From positions 4,148,383 through 4,212,382 of the forward strand of contig JYIP02000004.1 in the NCBI GenBank assembly GCA_001051155.2: a DNA stretch of 64,000 nt. The letters run 5' to 3'. This DNA is from Chrysoporthe austroafricana. Its lineage: Eukaryota > Ascomycota > Sordariomycetes > Diaporthales > Cryphonectriaceae. Under the pieces are notes generated by a model. That model was not told the origin of the DNA. It was given only the letters and a program-made list of their open reading frames with translations, and did no database searches. A program made the position numbers and the translations under genes. Position 1 is the stretch's first letter, and each line of letters opens with the position of its first letter. This document shows positions 12,121 through 21,713 of this stretch, in pieces.

Positions 12121-12192
12121 AGCTACGTAGCTCAGGGGAAGAGCGCCGGGCTCATAACCCGGAGGGCCTTGGATCGAAACCAAGCGTAGCTA
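12121..12192 (+). tRNA. tRNA-Met (CAU), initiator type
   Basis: The sequence folds into a complete cloverleaf of 72 nt with no intron. The acceptor stem 12121-12127 pairs with 12185-12191 in 7 Watson-Crick pairs, and the discriminator A is at 12192. The D stem is GCTC/GAGC. The anticodon stem CCGGG/CCCGG closes the loop CTCATAA, with CAT at 12153-12155. The T stem CTTGG/CCAAG closes loop ATCGAAA. The A1:U72 pair, A54 and A60 in the T loop, and three G:C pairs at the base of the anticodon stem are the established marks of eukaryotic initiator tRNA. The internal A box lies in TAGCTCAGGGGAA and the B box is GGATCGAAACC (12171-12181). The D arm begins UAGCUC rather than the usual UGGCGC, which is unusual for an initiator. 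Confidence 0.95.
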
Positions 12193-12203
12193 CTCTGATT
12201 TCA

Positions 12204-12218
12204 TTTTTTGCTTTTTTT
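12204..12218 (+). terminator. RNA polymerase III T-run terminator
   Basis: Two T runs (12204-12209 and 12212-12218) start 12 nt after the tRNA discriminator base. That is the expected position and composition for a pol III terminator. Confidence 0.8.
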
Positions 12219-12406
12219 CCCTTCTTTGTTTTATACCATCATATATTGTCCCTGGTGTCTACCTATTCTTTTTTCTTTTTCCTTGGTGTTTTCTCTTTCT
12301 CATCCTTTTTTTTCTTGAACACTGATATCTTGATTGAGGTTGCACCTTTGGCCTGGGGTGCTTACGTAAACCCAGATACAGGGGTCCAGTGTATCGCGAC
12401 AACAAC

Positions 12407-12480
12407 AATTCTGTGTCCAGACACAGAATTTTTGGATGCCTCAGGATAGGTTGCAGAATTCTGTGTCCAGACACAGAATT
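12407..12480. repeat. two identical 24-bp palindromes, 50 bp apart
   Basis: Positions 12407-12430 and 12457-12480 are identical. Each consists of a perfect 11-bp inverted repeat (AATTCTGTGTC / GACACAGAATT) around a CA spacer. The 26 bp between the copies (ending GGTTGCAG) are not part of the repeat. The function is unknown; a dimeric DNA-binding site, a small hairpin, or the remnant of an inverted-repeat element are all possible. Confidence 0.9.
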
Positions 12481-13117
12481 TGGGTGCCTTGCGCCACCAC
12501 GCACAACCCTTGCGCCAGCTACCAACCTACAATTCCCCCTCCCCCCCTATTTGATCGAGCGTGCGAGGCTGAAGACGACCCTACCAAGAAAAAACCAGCC
12601 TTGGAGGCTGTCGCGAGTCTTTCAGCCTTGCGTAGTCCGCTTGCCAACCACAGGGACAATGGGTCATGGTCTGTTACTTGCGCGGGGCGCGTAATTGCAA
12701 TTATAAGAAATACCGTTGTGCTGTTGAGCCGTCTTAGAGATGTTGTCCTAGACCTGTATGTGTCCCTGCCGAATATATACCTGCTGAATGCCTTTACCCT
12801 GACCAGCCCATAGCGCCCTCATTACAAAGCGGGGGAGGATTAACAAAAAAGTGTAAAACAAAATAAGGGGTGTGGGAGAAAGTGACCATGGGATGATCGC
12901 GGGTATCTCGTTTTCCAGACCTTGTTTTCCATCCTTGACCATGGCACCCAAACCACAGTCCATCTTAGGTCCTGGTGTATGCCCATCCAATTCACCGCCC
13001 ATGATCATCAAACATTAATTATGCTTTTTTTTTCTCTTTCCTTTCCCATGGCCTAATATAGCCGCGTGTCGTGGAGACCCATCCCCCCTCTGATGCCATT
13101 TTCTTCTCCCACGCTGT
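12481..13117. other. intergenic, 3' flank of minus-strand gene
   Basis: This is lower in GC than its surroundings, with pyrimidine and A-rich runs. It presumably carries the 3' UTR of the minus-strand gene that ends at 13118. No coding signal seen. Confidence 0.45.
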
Positions 13118-16100
13118 CTACCTCGCCCCGCTCTGCATCTTCCGCATCGCGTTCCGGTGCGCCTCCAGGAGCTGGGTCTCGGTCCGCATCCTCTGCTCGA
13201 ACCGCCGGTCGTCCCGGGCCCGCTCCGCCCGCCGCGCCTCGCGCCTCGTCGCGTCCGCCTGCTTCTGGCCCATCAGGAACTGCCGCTGCACCTCGAGGTC
13301 CCGCGACACCTCGGCGTCCCACACCTGCGTCTGGTGCACCGGCAGCGAGTTGCTCGTCGAAGTCCCCGGGATGCCGTAGACCGAGTTGATCAGCGGCCCC
13401 TGCGCGGCCGTGCCGGCCGGCAACATCCCCGAGGGCGTGCCGCTGGCGCTGCGGAGGGCCGCCTGCGGCGGCTGGCGGAGCCCCCCGCCGAGCTGGATCT
13501 GGCTGGGCAGGTCCGAGCGGCGCTGCGCGTGCGGCGCGCCCGGGAGGTTGATGTTGCTGCTGCTGCCGCTGTGCCCGAAGCTGCTCTGCCGCGAGAAGGA
13601 GCCGCGCGGCTGGTTGCTCCCGCTCTGCATCGAGGCGATGCTGTTGCGGCGCTCGCGGATGATGGTCCGGCGCTGGCTGAGCGGCACGTTGTCCAGGTCG
13701 ACGTCGGCGTCGAGGCCCGGCGCGTTGGCCCCCGAGGTCCGGCGGCTGCTGGGGCTGCTGTCCGAGGGGGTCGCGGCGCCCTGCGGGGCCCAGACCGCGG
13801 CGGCGCCGTAGTTGTGCACCGAGCCCGCGTCGGACGGCGTGTGGGCCTGGGGGATGTGGCTCCCGCGCAGGGAGTCTTGGCGGAGGGCATGGTTCTTCGC
13901 GCGCAACAGCATGTCCCTCTTGCCGATGAGGGTCTGCGGGCTGTTGTAGGACACGACGCCGGGCACAGGTGGTCGGGCGTGCTGCGGATTCGCGGCCGGG
14001 ACGGCACCGGCGCTGTCCAGAGGAGCTGGAGATGCAACCAGGGGCGTGTCTCCGGCGAGGGCGGCCGCCGCAGCCCGCACAGCAGCTTGCCTGCTTTCGC
14101 TGCGCATGGGATCCCCGCGGCTGTCCTCCTCGATGATGGCGTCCACCATTCTTGAAGGACTTCGCCCTTGCTCAAGGAGAGGTGAGGGTAGCCGCTCGGG
14201 ATGGCTTGGATGGCCGGTGGCCCCGGTCTTTCTTGAAGTGTGTGGCGGTGACTCGGCGGACACTCCGCCACCGAACACAACGAGGGATGCTGACCTCTGA
14301 GCGGATGACGAACGGCTGCCGGACAGAGCTAGCGACATCGCAGAGACGGACCTGGGCAGGGCCGGGGGAGGAGTGGCGTTGACTGCCGTCTTCTGCAGCT
14401 CGACCACATTCAGCGGGGCCACGTGGTCCTCGCTTGCACTCGGTGCTGGCTTGACAGGCTCCGACAGGTACAGTTCGTCTGGCGCTGGACTCTCGGCGTG
14501 GCTCAAGTGTTTAACCCACTCGTTGGTCCGGTACGACAGAGCGACCCTGGACAGCGAGCTGGGAAGGTGGTCCTTGGTCAGGTCCACGGGGCCTGAGTCG
14601 GTCTCATGAGATATCGACTTGCCCGGCCTCGGGTCCCTCTCCTCGTCTGCCTTGGGTTCTGCTTCACCTGCCTTGGGTTCTGCTTCACCTGCCTTAAGTT
14701 CTGCTGTTTCCGTCAGCTCTGCGTTCATACCACTTGTCGACAGTCTCTCGCCGGATGTCTTCTTCGCGACCGCCTTGCTGCTATTGGCCATCTCCTCTTC
14801 AGTCTTCTCATCCGAGGCTTTGTCCCCGAGCTCAGCTTTGATCTCTCTGCTGATACGTGGCTCATCAGCTGAGCCTGCCGAGAGATTGTCATCGTCGACC
14901 GAACTCTGATCGTCGAACGTAGCAGCGATCGAGTCACGCTCCCCACGAACAGGCGCAGCTAAATCCTCTCTGCTCTCGCTCGCCTCTCTGGCCGCCATCT
15001 CTAATTGCCTCGAGATGGATTGCTGCGACAGTCTCTTGAGGAGATTGGCCGAGCCCACAGACAGGCGCTTGGCGAACGAACTCCTCCGACTCTCGAGGCT
15101 CCGTCTCTCTCGCAGGTCATCGTTGTAGTCGGCATGGGCCGCTATTGACGAGCTGTCGTCCACATCTCCGGCGTCGTTCTCGAAGGTGGGCACCTGGAAC
15201 GGCAGAGGAACCACCTGAGGTCCAGCAACACTGGGCGTCGAGCGAGACGGTTCCGCGGAGCGTTCGGTAGATACCCGAATCTCTTTGTCTCCCAGATCAT
15301 CGTGAAGCGTAGGTTCGCCCGATACATCCTCAGGGGTTGCCGGAGTATCTACTTCATCCACTGCCACTCGAACAGTCACCCTCCCATCCTGCTGATCCTT
15401 CGTCATGACCAGCTCTGCCGTGGACTTCGCTGCCGGGAGAGCACAGGGTCGGATCTCGGCATCGCTCGACAGTTCAGCCAGCTCGATCTGCCCGCCCTCG
15501 GCGGCCGTCGAACAACGCGTGACTGTCGTGATGCTCCCACTGCTGAGAATCTTCTTCTCGCTCTCCGCATCTCCCATCCCGGAGTCATGGGCTGTATGCG
15601 CGCTTGACGGCCTTTTTGGTTTCGGGCCGCCATAGACTGCATCCCAGTCGCGCCTCTCGCGGGCATTCGTCCTCTCGATATCCCTCCCCACGTCCTCGTC
15701 CTCTTTCTGCAGGGCAGCCTGCTCCTCCAGGCGGCCTGCCTCCCTCCGAGCGCGCCGCTCCTTGATGATCTTCCACACCTTCATCTGCGACATGATCCCA
15801 CAGAGGCAGATGATGATGGTGGCGGCCTGCTCGACACGGATGCCCCTGGTCAGGGGGTAGGTGTCCGCACCGAGCGGGAACAGGTCGCCGTTCAGGTCCC
15901 AGATCCAGGCCCAGTACTCCTTCAGGCCCGCACGGCTGAGACAGTCAATCCCTATCACCGTTGCCGTGGCGCCACTGAAGGCGATACACCCAATCATGAG
16001 ATAGGCCCTCGTCCTGTGGCTGAAGAAGGCAGCCAGCCCTGCGCCGGAGAAGACGCAGATGAAGATGACGTTCCCCGCGCCGCCGGAACCGAGTAGACCC

Positions 16101-16885
16101 CCTGCCTTGAGGGTCAGAATCCACATGGAGAAGCAGAAGCCGCCCAGCAGACACCCGAGGCACTCGAGGACGTCCTGGAATATGAGGGAACCGCCGCCTA
16201 GCAGGGCTCCGGATCCGGCCGCGGCGACCACGTAGGCTCCCTGGACACCCTTGCTGACGGGCGTGGTCATCACATAGACGATGAGCACCGTGACACCAAG
16301 GGCGGCGAGGAAGCCCACCGAGAAGAAACAGTGGAGCCAACGCGTCCTGATGCCGATCAGGGCGTAGGCGGCGCCGGAGGCTATCAGGATGACGCCCGCA
16401 ACGGAGAAGCCGGGGGTTATCTCCGGTTGCAGAGGAAGCTCACCATCGGATATCGTGACTAGCGTTGTTGGGTTAGACAACCTGTCTGAGACTCCCCCGA
16501 CCACGGGAAAAAAAAAGGGGGACTTACTGTTGAAGAGCGTGCTGTTGAGGGAGCTGATCGGGGTGGCGGAGACAATGGACGAAGTCGTCGAGACGGAGGT
16601 GCTGGAGGTACCTGAGGTGATAGTGCTCATTCCAGTCGCCGAGGTGGCTGATACGGATGCAGTCGTCGTAGTGCTGTCATCACCGGTTGCGGTCGATGAG
16701 GCCGAGGCCGAGCCTGTCGATGCAACAGACTCCGTAGATGCAGCAGACTCCGTAGATGTCGTAGACTCGGTGCTCGTGGCCTCCTGTCGTGGGGATGGCC
16801 GCACGACGCCGGCCCAGGCGATGTGCAGGCACAAGAACAGGGCCAAGAGAGCCCATATCCTCTGACCCGCGGCGGCAGCCCTCAT
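13118..16885 (-). CDS. DUF4203/TMEM198-like multi-pass membrane protein with long cytosolic tail
   Basis: Exons complement(16528-16885) and complement(13118-16458) give 1232 residues. The 69-nt intron (GTAAGT donor, CTAACC branch, TAG acceptor) is in frame and could be missed. I start at 16885, where a clear signal peptide begins (RIWALLALFLCLHIAWAG), rather than at the open frame's upstream ATG at 17290. Order: signal peptide 1-24; Ser/Thr-rich extracellular stretch with many STESxxSTES-type repeats; about seven hydrophobic segments (GVILIASGAAYALIGI, VGFLAALGVTVLIVYVM, GAYVVAAAGSGALLGGG and so on), matching the DUF4203 seven-TM layout; then roughly 800 residues of charged, Ser-rich, probably disordered tail. 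The tail has an EPKAGEA tandem repeat and a final basic coiled coil. The family's role is poorly known. The layout suggests a plasma-membrane or endomembrane protein with a large regulatory tail. Confidence 0.82.
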   Translation of the reverse strand: MRAAAAGQRIWALLALFLCLHIAWAGVVRPSPRQEATSTESTTSTESAASTESVASTGSASASSTATGDDSTTTTASVSATSATGMSTITSGTSSTSVSTTSSIVSATPISSLNSTLFNSKSPFFFPVVGGVSDRLSNPTTLVTISDGELPLQPEITPGFSVAGVILIASGAAYALIGIRTRWLHCFFSVGFLAALGVTVLIVYVMTTPVSKGVQGAYVVAAAGSGALLGGGSLIFQDVLECLGCLLGGFCFSMWILTLKAGGLLGSGGAGNVIFICVFSGAGLAAFFSHRTRAYLMIGCIAFSGATATVIGIDCLSRAGLKEYWAWIWDLNGDLFPLGADTYPLTRGIRVEQAATIIICLCGIMSQMKVWKIIKERRARREAGRLEEQAALQKEDEDVGRDIERTNARERRDWDAVYGGPKPKRPSSAHTAHDSGMGDAESEKKILSSGSITTVTRCSTAAEGGQIELAELSSDAEIRPCALPAAKSTAELVMTKDQQDGRVTVRVAVDEVDTPATPEDVSGEPTLHDDLGDKEIRVSTERSAEPSRSTPSVAGPQVVPLPFQVPTFENDAGDVDDSSSIAAHADYNDDLRERRSLESRRSSFAKRLSVGSANLLKRLSQQSISRQLEMAAREASESREDLAAPVRGERDSIAATFDDQSSVDDDNLSAGSADEPRISREIKAELGDKASDEKTEEEMANSSKAVAKKTSGERLSTSGMNAELTETAELKAGEAEPKAGEAEPKADEERDPRPGKSISHETDSGPVDLTKDHLPSSLSRVALSYRTNEWVKHLSHAESPAPDELYLSEPVKPAPSASEDHVAPLNVVELQKTAVNATPPPALPRSVSAMSLALSGSRSSSAQRSASLVVFGGGVSAESPPHTSRKTGATGHPSHPERLPSPLLEQGRSPSRMVDAIIEEDSRGDPMRSESRQAAVRAAAAALAGDTPLVASPAPLDSAGAVPAANPQHARPPVPGVVSYNSPQTLIGKRDMLLRAKNHALRQDSLRGSHIPQAHTPSDAGSVHNYGAAAVWAPQGAATPSDSSPSSRRTSGANAPGLDADVDLDNVPLSQRRTIIRERRNSIASMQSGSNQPRGSFSRQSSFGHSGSSSNINLPGAPHAQRRSDLPSQIQLGGGLRQPPQAALRSASGTPSGMLPAGTAAQGPLINSVYGIPGTSTSNSLPVHQTQVWDAEVSRDLEVQRQFLMGQKQADATRREARRAERARDDRRFEQRMRTETQLLEAHRNAMRKMQSGAR

Positions 16886-17546
16886 CTTGGTGTAAATCAG
16901 GAGCGGGCCCGGAGCTGGGGGCCCCAGCTGCTTCGCAACGACCGGTCTCGTCCTGCCCAGGAAGGAGATAGGAACCTGCGTAACGGGGTTGGTCGAAGTC
17001 CTAGAGCGCGGTGTAACGAGTGAGATGCATCCTCCACAGCACAGGCCGGGGGAAAGAGAGGTCCAGCAGCCCGGAGGACGTGTGAGGAGGATACTAGTCG
17101 CAGTCCGTGGTGTCGTACGAAGCGAAGGTCCATGCGGTCGAAGGAGGGGAAGGGCCTGGGCGGTGCGAGGGAACCGGGCTGCGTTTTCAATCCAGCGGGG
17201 GTCGCAAGGGGATCTCCGGTTGGGATTATAGGTGACGATGACCTGGTTTTTTTTTTGGCGTATGAACCCGGGTGCGACCGAGCTTTCCAAAAAGTCAACA
17301 AGCCGGATAGACGAGGCACACCAGGCTCAGGAATGACACCGTGCAAGCAGCAGCTAGGCTGCCCGGAGACGGAAATGATTGGCGATCAAGCGCCGGGAGG
17401 AGATGGGCCGGGGCGAGAGACAGAAAGCTAGGCAAGCTCTGAGGGAGCTCCCAGGGCAGAAGAGAGCTCCTGGCCGGAAAGCTAGCTTCTGGTGGAGGGC
17501 GTAGCGCGTGGGACCGTGGTGTAGTAGCAAGCTCAACCCGAAGGCA

Positions 17547-17594
17547 GAGGAGGAGGAGGAGGAGGAGGAGGAGGAGGAGGAGGAGGAGGAGGAG
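17547..17594. repeat. (GGA)n microsatellite
   Basis: About 16 uninterrupted GGA triplets lie upstream of the DUF4203 gene (purine strand on +). This is simple sequence and was not read as protein. Confidence 0.9.
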
Positions 17595-20500
17595 ACGAGC
17601 CGTCTTTCGCTGGGCGTGCCGCTTGGCGTGCCGACCTGATGCCACGACGGGAACTGCAGAGTCGTACGGTGTGTGGTGTACGTCCGTACGTCTTCGCACG
17701 CCCTTCGACGTGCGATATCGAGCACTCGCATTCATCCCGACCTGGCCCTCCCCCCTGCCTCGTCCGTTCCTTGCCATCATCTGATGCTGCCCGTCCGCGA
17801 CGGGGGGTAGCGAGTACCGTGTACATTGCTGGCACGACTTGGGTAGCATGGGGACGGACGGCGAGCGGCCGGCCCACAGACACGAGCACGCCTCGAGCCA
17901 GGCCCTGGACGGATTAGGTGGTGCCCGCTGGGATCTGGCGCTGTCGGGGTTGCATTCACATGCCCAAATTTCTCCCGTGGGTGGTTGTGTGTGTTTTCGT
18001 GCATGGCCCTCCCGTCCCGCCCAGCCCCCCGGCCGCAGCACGCCCAGCCGACTGGTCCAGCGACATCAGCGGGGGGAAATTAGCGAGCGGCGAGCACGCA
18101 ACAGGAGACGCACGATCGGGAAGCGGAGAGGAGAGCCCAGGATGGGATGGGGCAGGACAGGACAGGCCAGGCCAGGCCGCGACGCGCAGGCCAGAAGCGG
18201 AAGTGCCTGGAAATGAGAGGTGAAAACGACGGGCGTACGCTATGCAGCGACTATGTAATGATGATCAGGAACACGCAACGCTTGTCGCTGGACTAGGCTG
18301 GGCCCCGGCAGGGATCTACCCGTCTTTGCCGGAGACGGCAGGGGACAGGGGTGCCTATCTGGGACGCTACCCCACTACTATGGTACCCAGTACTGCTACA
18401 TCCTGACTAAGGCCCTACAGCCGGCTGAGGCTCCCCACGGGCCCATCCCACGGTACCGTGTACCTCAGCGACCTCGTGCCTCTCTCGCGTGCTTCTTCCT
18501 CCCGCTCTACTACGGTACATGCTATGGTGCATACTATAATGGCCTGCTCTCGCTCTCTCTCTCTCTCTCTTTCGCCCTCCCTCCCAGACCGGCCAATACG
18601 CAGTGCTGCATGCATGCATGTGTGTCTCTTGCGTGGCCCACGGCGACTGGTCGCCTCGATACAGACACCTCCCCAAGGGCTGTGTCGACCCCTCCAATTT
18701 GTCATGCCTTGAAACCCTGATCAACACGCCGCACCGTGATTAATTAATGCATGCATGCACCGCGGGCTGCTGCTGCCCACAGCCTCAGGGGCAGCAGCCA
18801 GCGCCAGCTGACCCGGCCCAAGTCACACGGAGGAGCCCTACCGGTATTGTTGGGATTGAAGATCGCTGTGGGACCTCGCCGACCGGTCCAGTAGTCTGTC
18901 TACCGGGCAACAAACCACAGCACGGTGACGGCATCTTGGCTGCGCGCAGGCGACGAGCAGATCTGCAGCCGAAACCATCCCCGCCCCAGCAACGGCCGTT
19001 GGCCTGAACCCGTCCGCCCGCCGACCGAGCATTCCAGTGGCCCGCCGGGGACCTGGCGGGGAGGAGGCAAGGGAGGAAGGGAGGGAGTGTATCACCACCA
19101 TTCTCGTCATGCCGTGTTTCTTCGCCATGTCCGGTCGCACGCTCGCTCCGGCGTTGTGTTCCAGAAGACCGCCCGGGTTCTCGAGGCGGCTCGAGCATCT
19201 CTGCTCCATGCTCCACCCGTCGCCGTCGGGTCCGTCAGGTCTGCTACTCCGTGGTTCAGGTAGAGAGGCAGAAGAGGATAGGGGTGGACGAGAATAGCAG
19301 CAGCAATAAGATAACCTTTTCTCAGGCCATGATTTCCCCCAGGGACAACGATACCTCTCGCGAGAGCTGCTAATTACGGTGCATGTCGCCGGACTCCTTA
19401 ACTGTGGCTGTGCGGTCTCCACTCGACTATGTTAGCAGACATTGCCATGTGGCGAACCGGGCTCGCGAGGAGGGCTGAACCTTGTTGTGCGGTGATGATC
19501 TCGATCCGCCTGCGACATACTATGCATCCATGGCGTCTGATAGGTGGTCCGGCGGCTTGCTTTTGACAGCTCCAGGAGATCAAACCCCGACTCGCAAAGA
19601 TTGCCTACATAGTATTCTCTCATCATGACCTCAGCCCTCGGGCAGGTTCATTGGCCCAGGTACTAAGTACGCGTTCCATCTGTGTGAAACTAGGCGGCAG
19701 TCGGCCACCAGCATAGCCGTGGGGCCCTGGCCATGGCCACCAGCGAGATTATGCACCTCCGATGCAGAAGAAACAGGCAAACGGGGATAGGAGATACCGA
19801 GCAGGAGGGAGGCTAACTCATGCGCGGACGCGGAACACGGCTCGGGTGCCTCGTCAGCAGAGGCAGACCGACAGACGTGCCGCTAGACCGGCTCCGGAAC
19901 CTGAACTGCACACACTGCACACCCTCCCTCCACCCAGCCTGTCCGCCCTTCACATCCATCCCACTATAGCACGATGCCCGGCCAGTCGCTGACGACACCT
20001 GTATCCGCTCAGCTCGGCCCATACTGCCGACGAACGACCGCCGGATCCGTTCCGCGATCGTACGTCTGACCAGTAAGCGAAGAACACCTGCCGCAGGAAC
20101 CCAGCTCCCGGCACTGACGCCCAAGCAGGTTTTCCCCCAACCCGCCCAGCACCCTCTCGCGCGGCAGACCTCGGCAACACCCGCCGTGATTGGAAGCCGG
20201 CAGTGGGTGGAAGAGGAGCTGAGGACGAGATCCTCCGGCGGGGTCCCGTGACGGGGCGGCCATGTGTACAGCGTGGCCAACGGCCCCCAATGCTGTCGGA
20301 CTGGCGTGTCTGACGGGGGACGCCTGGAAGGACGCTGGCGGTCCTGCTGGCGCCGCCGGCGGTTGCCACGATCGCAGCCACTGTGCAACAGGCAAGGCTG
20401 GCCCCACGTGCAGGTCCTCGCTAGTCCCGTGCGGTCCAAGACGGCGATGCGTATTGTCTTACGAGATGGCAGGGTGCGAGATGGATGCCGTCAGGACTCG

Positions 20501-21533
20501 TCAGGTGTGCGCCATCGGGTTTGTCAGACGCGGGCCCTCCGCTCTGGGGAGGCTGACGGCTGCCTTTTCTATCCTCCTCTCCTGGTCGGTCAGTCATTTA
20601 GCCGGCGCGGCTGATTCGAAGGGCACACGAGGCTGCTCGTATCCGCGCGAAGGAATCCGGGGGGCGATGACTGCGGCTTAGAGGGCACTATCAAGTCGGT
20701 CCCAACGTGGAGGGCGGCGCCATCTCCATATGGATATTTTCAGTACTATTCCTCTTGACTATGGGCGCCTGGTCTCTTCGTGGTCTTATTGGCAACGGTC
20801 TGCGAGCCACAGACAGCGTCTTCACCTTGCTTCAAGTTGAAGCTGGCGGGCACGAGGCTAGCAAGGCTAGCACGTTATCTTCATCTTGCCCCGGCGTACG
20901 CGGGTCTTGCAGTCTTGAGACTGCCGCGTATGTCACTGTCTTTTTTTAATTCTTACATCTTGCACGTGGTCAAGTCCATGGCTTGACGTGCTGCGCCCGG
21001 GGCTTGCTGTTGATCTCGTGCGACCGCAACTATGATGCCCAACCCCGGATCGGGGCTGTCGTGTCGAGGTACGATCAGAGGATCAGCTTACATCACAGGT
21101 CCGATGGAGCCCAGCCAGCGCTCCATCAGTAAGCCGTCGCCTATTACCAATATGCGGATCGCGACGTGACAAATGAGATCGATGATGTTAATAAGATCGT
21201 CATCTGAGGGGCAAGGATGTCGTGACTCTTCATCGAGGGCGACGACGCCTACCACTACGAGTCTTGTGGCCAGAGGTTGATCTCGCAGGATGGGTGAGAG
21301 GCCGGACAGGCCAGCCCAGCCGAAAGCCCCAGAGGCTGAACTCGCTGACCACCTCCGCGAGCGTAGGAGCGGCCACGATGGCTCATTTCCTGAGCACGCG
21401 AGGGTGCTGAGCCATGAGAAGCCGCCGGGCGTCACGGGCACCACAGCGCTTACCCAAAGCTGGGTGCTCTGCCTGATGGGCTGCCCCGTCCTGTGCTGAG
21501 CGAGGGCGCCCGGTTGTGGCCTGGCGATCTGGC

Positions 21534-21540
21534 TATAAAT
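21534..21540 (+). promoter_or_regulatory. candidate TATA box of catalase-like gene
   Basis: TATAAAT lies about 175 bp upstream of the ATG at 21714, in a region otherwise free of such words. That spacing would leave a 5' UTR of roughly 140 nt. A second AT-rich word (TTTATATAAT near 21687) is too close to the ATG to be the core promoter. Position-based inference only. Confidence 0.45.
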
Positions 21541-21713
21541 ACTGTTGTCATCGCCAGGTCTTGAGCGCTGGCAAAAGGGAGAGGTACGAGATTTTGCTCG
21601 ACTGACGGCTTGAATCTTCGAGAAGTCATTACTACAGAAGCGCAAGCGATCAGCTAAGCAGCACCAGCACGAGCAGACAAGTATCTTTATATAATCTTCT
21701 CAAGCAATATACA

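Larger units (their letters stand above)
16886..21713. other. 4.8 kb stretch without a supported gene
   Basis: Apart from the 5' flank of the DUF4203 gene and the catalase promoter, I see no gene here. Frames of 60-200 codons occur on both strands but overlap each other, lack domain resemblance, and show no paired splice signals that extend them. There is a (GGA)n tract at 17547-17594, a CT repeat at about 18549-18571, and TGCATGCATG words near 18611 and 18748. A long regulatory region or a noncoding transcript is possible but not visible. Confidence 0.45.

Noticed and set aside
21088..21645. 185-codon minus-strand frame upstream of the catalase-like gene
   Set aside because: No domain, no signal peptide, overlaps the likely TATA box and promoter of the catalase-like gene.
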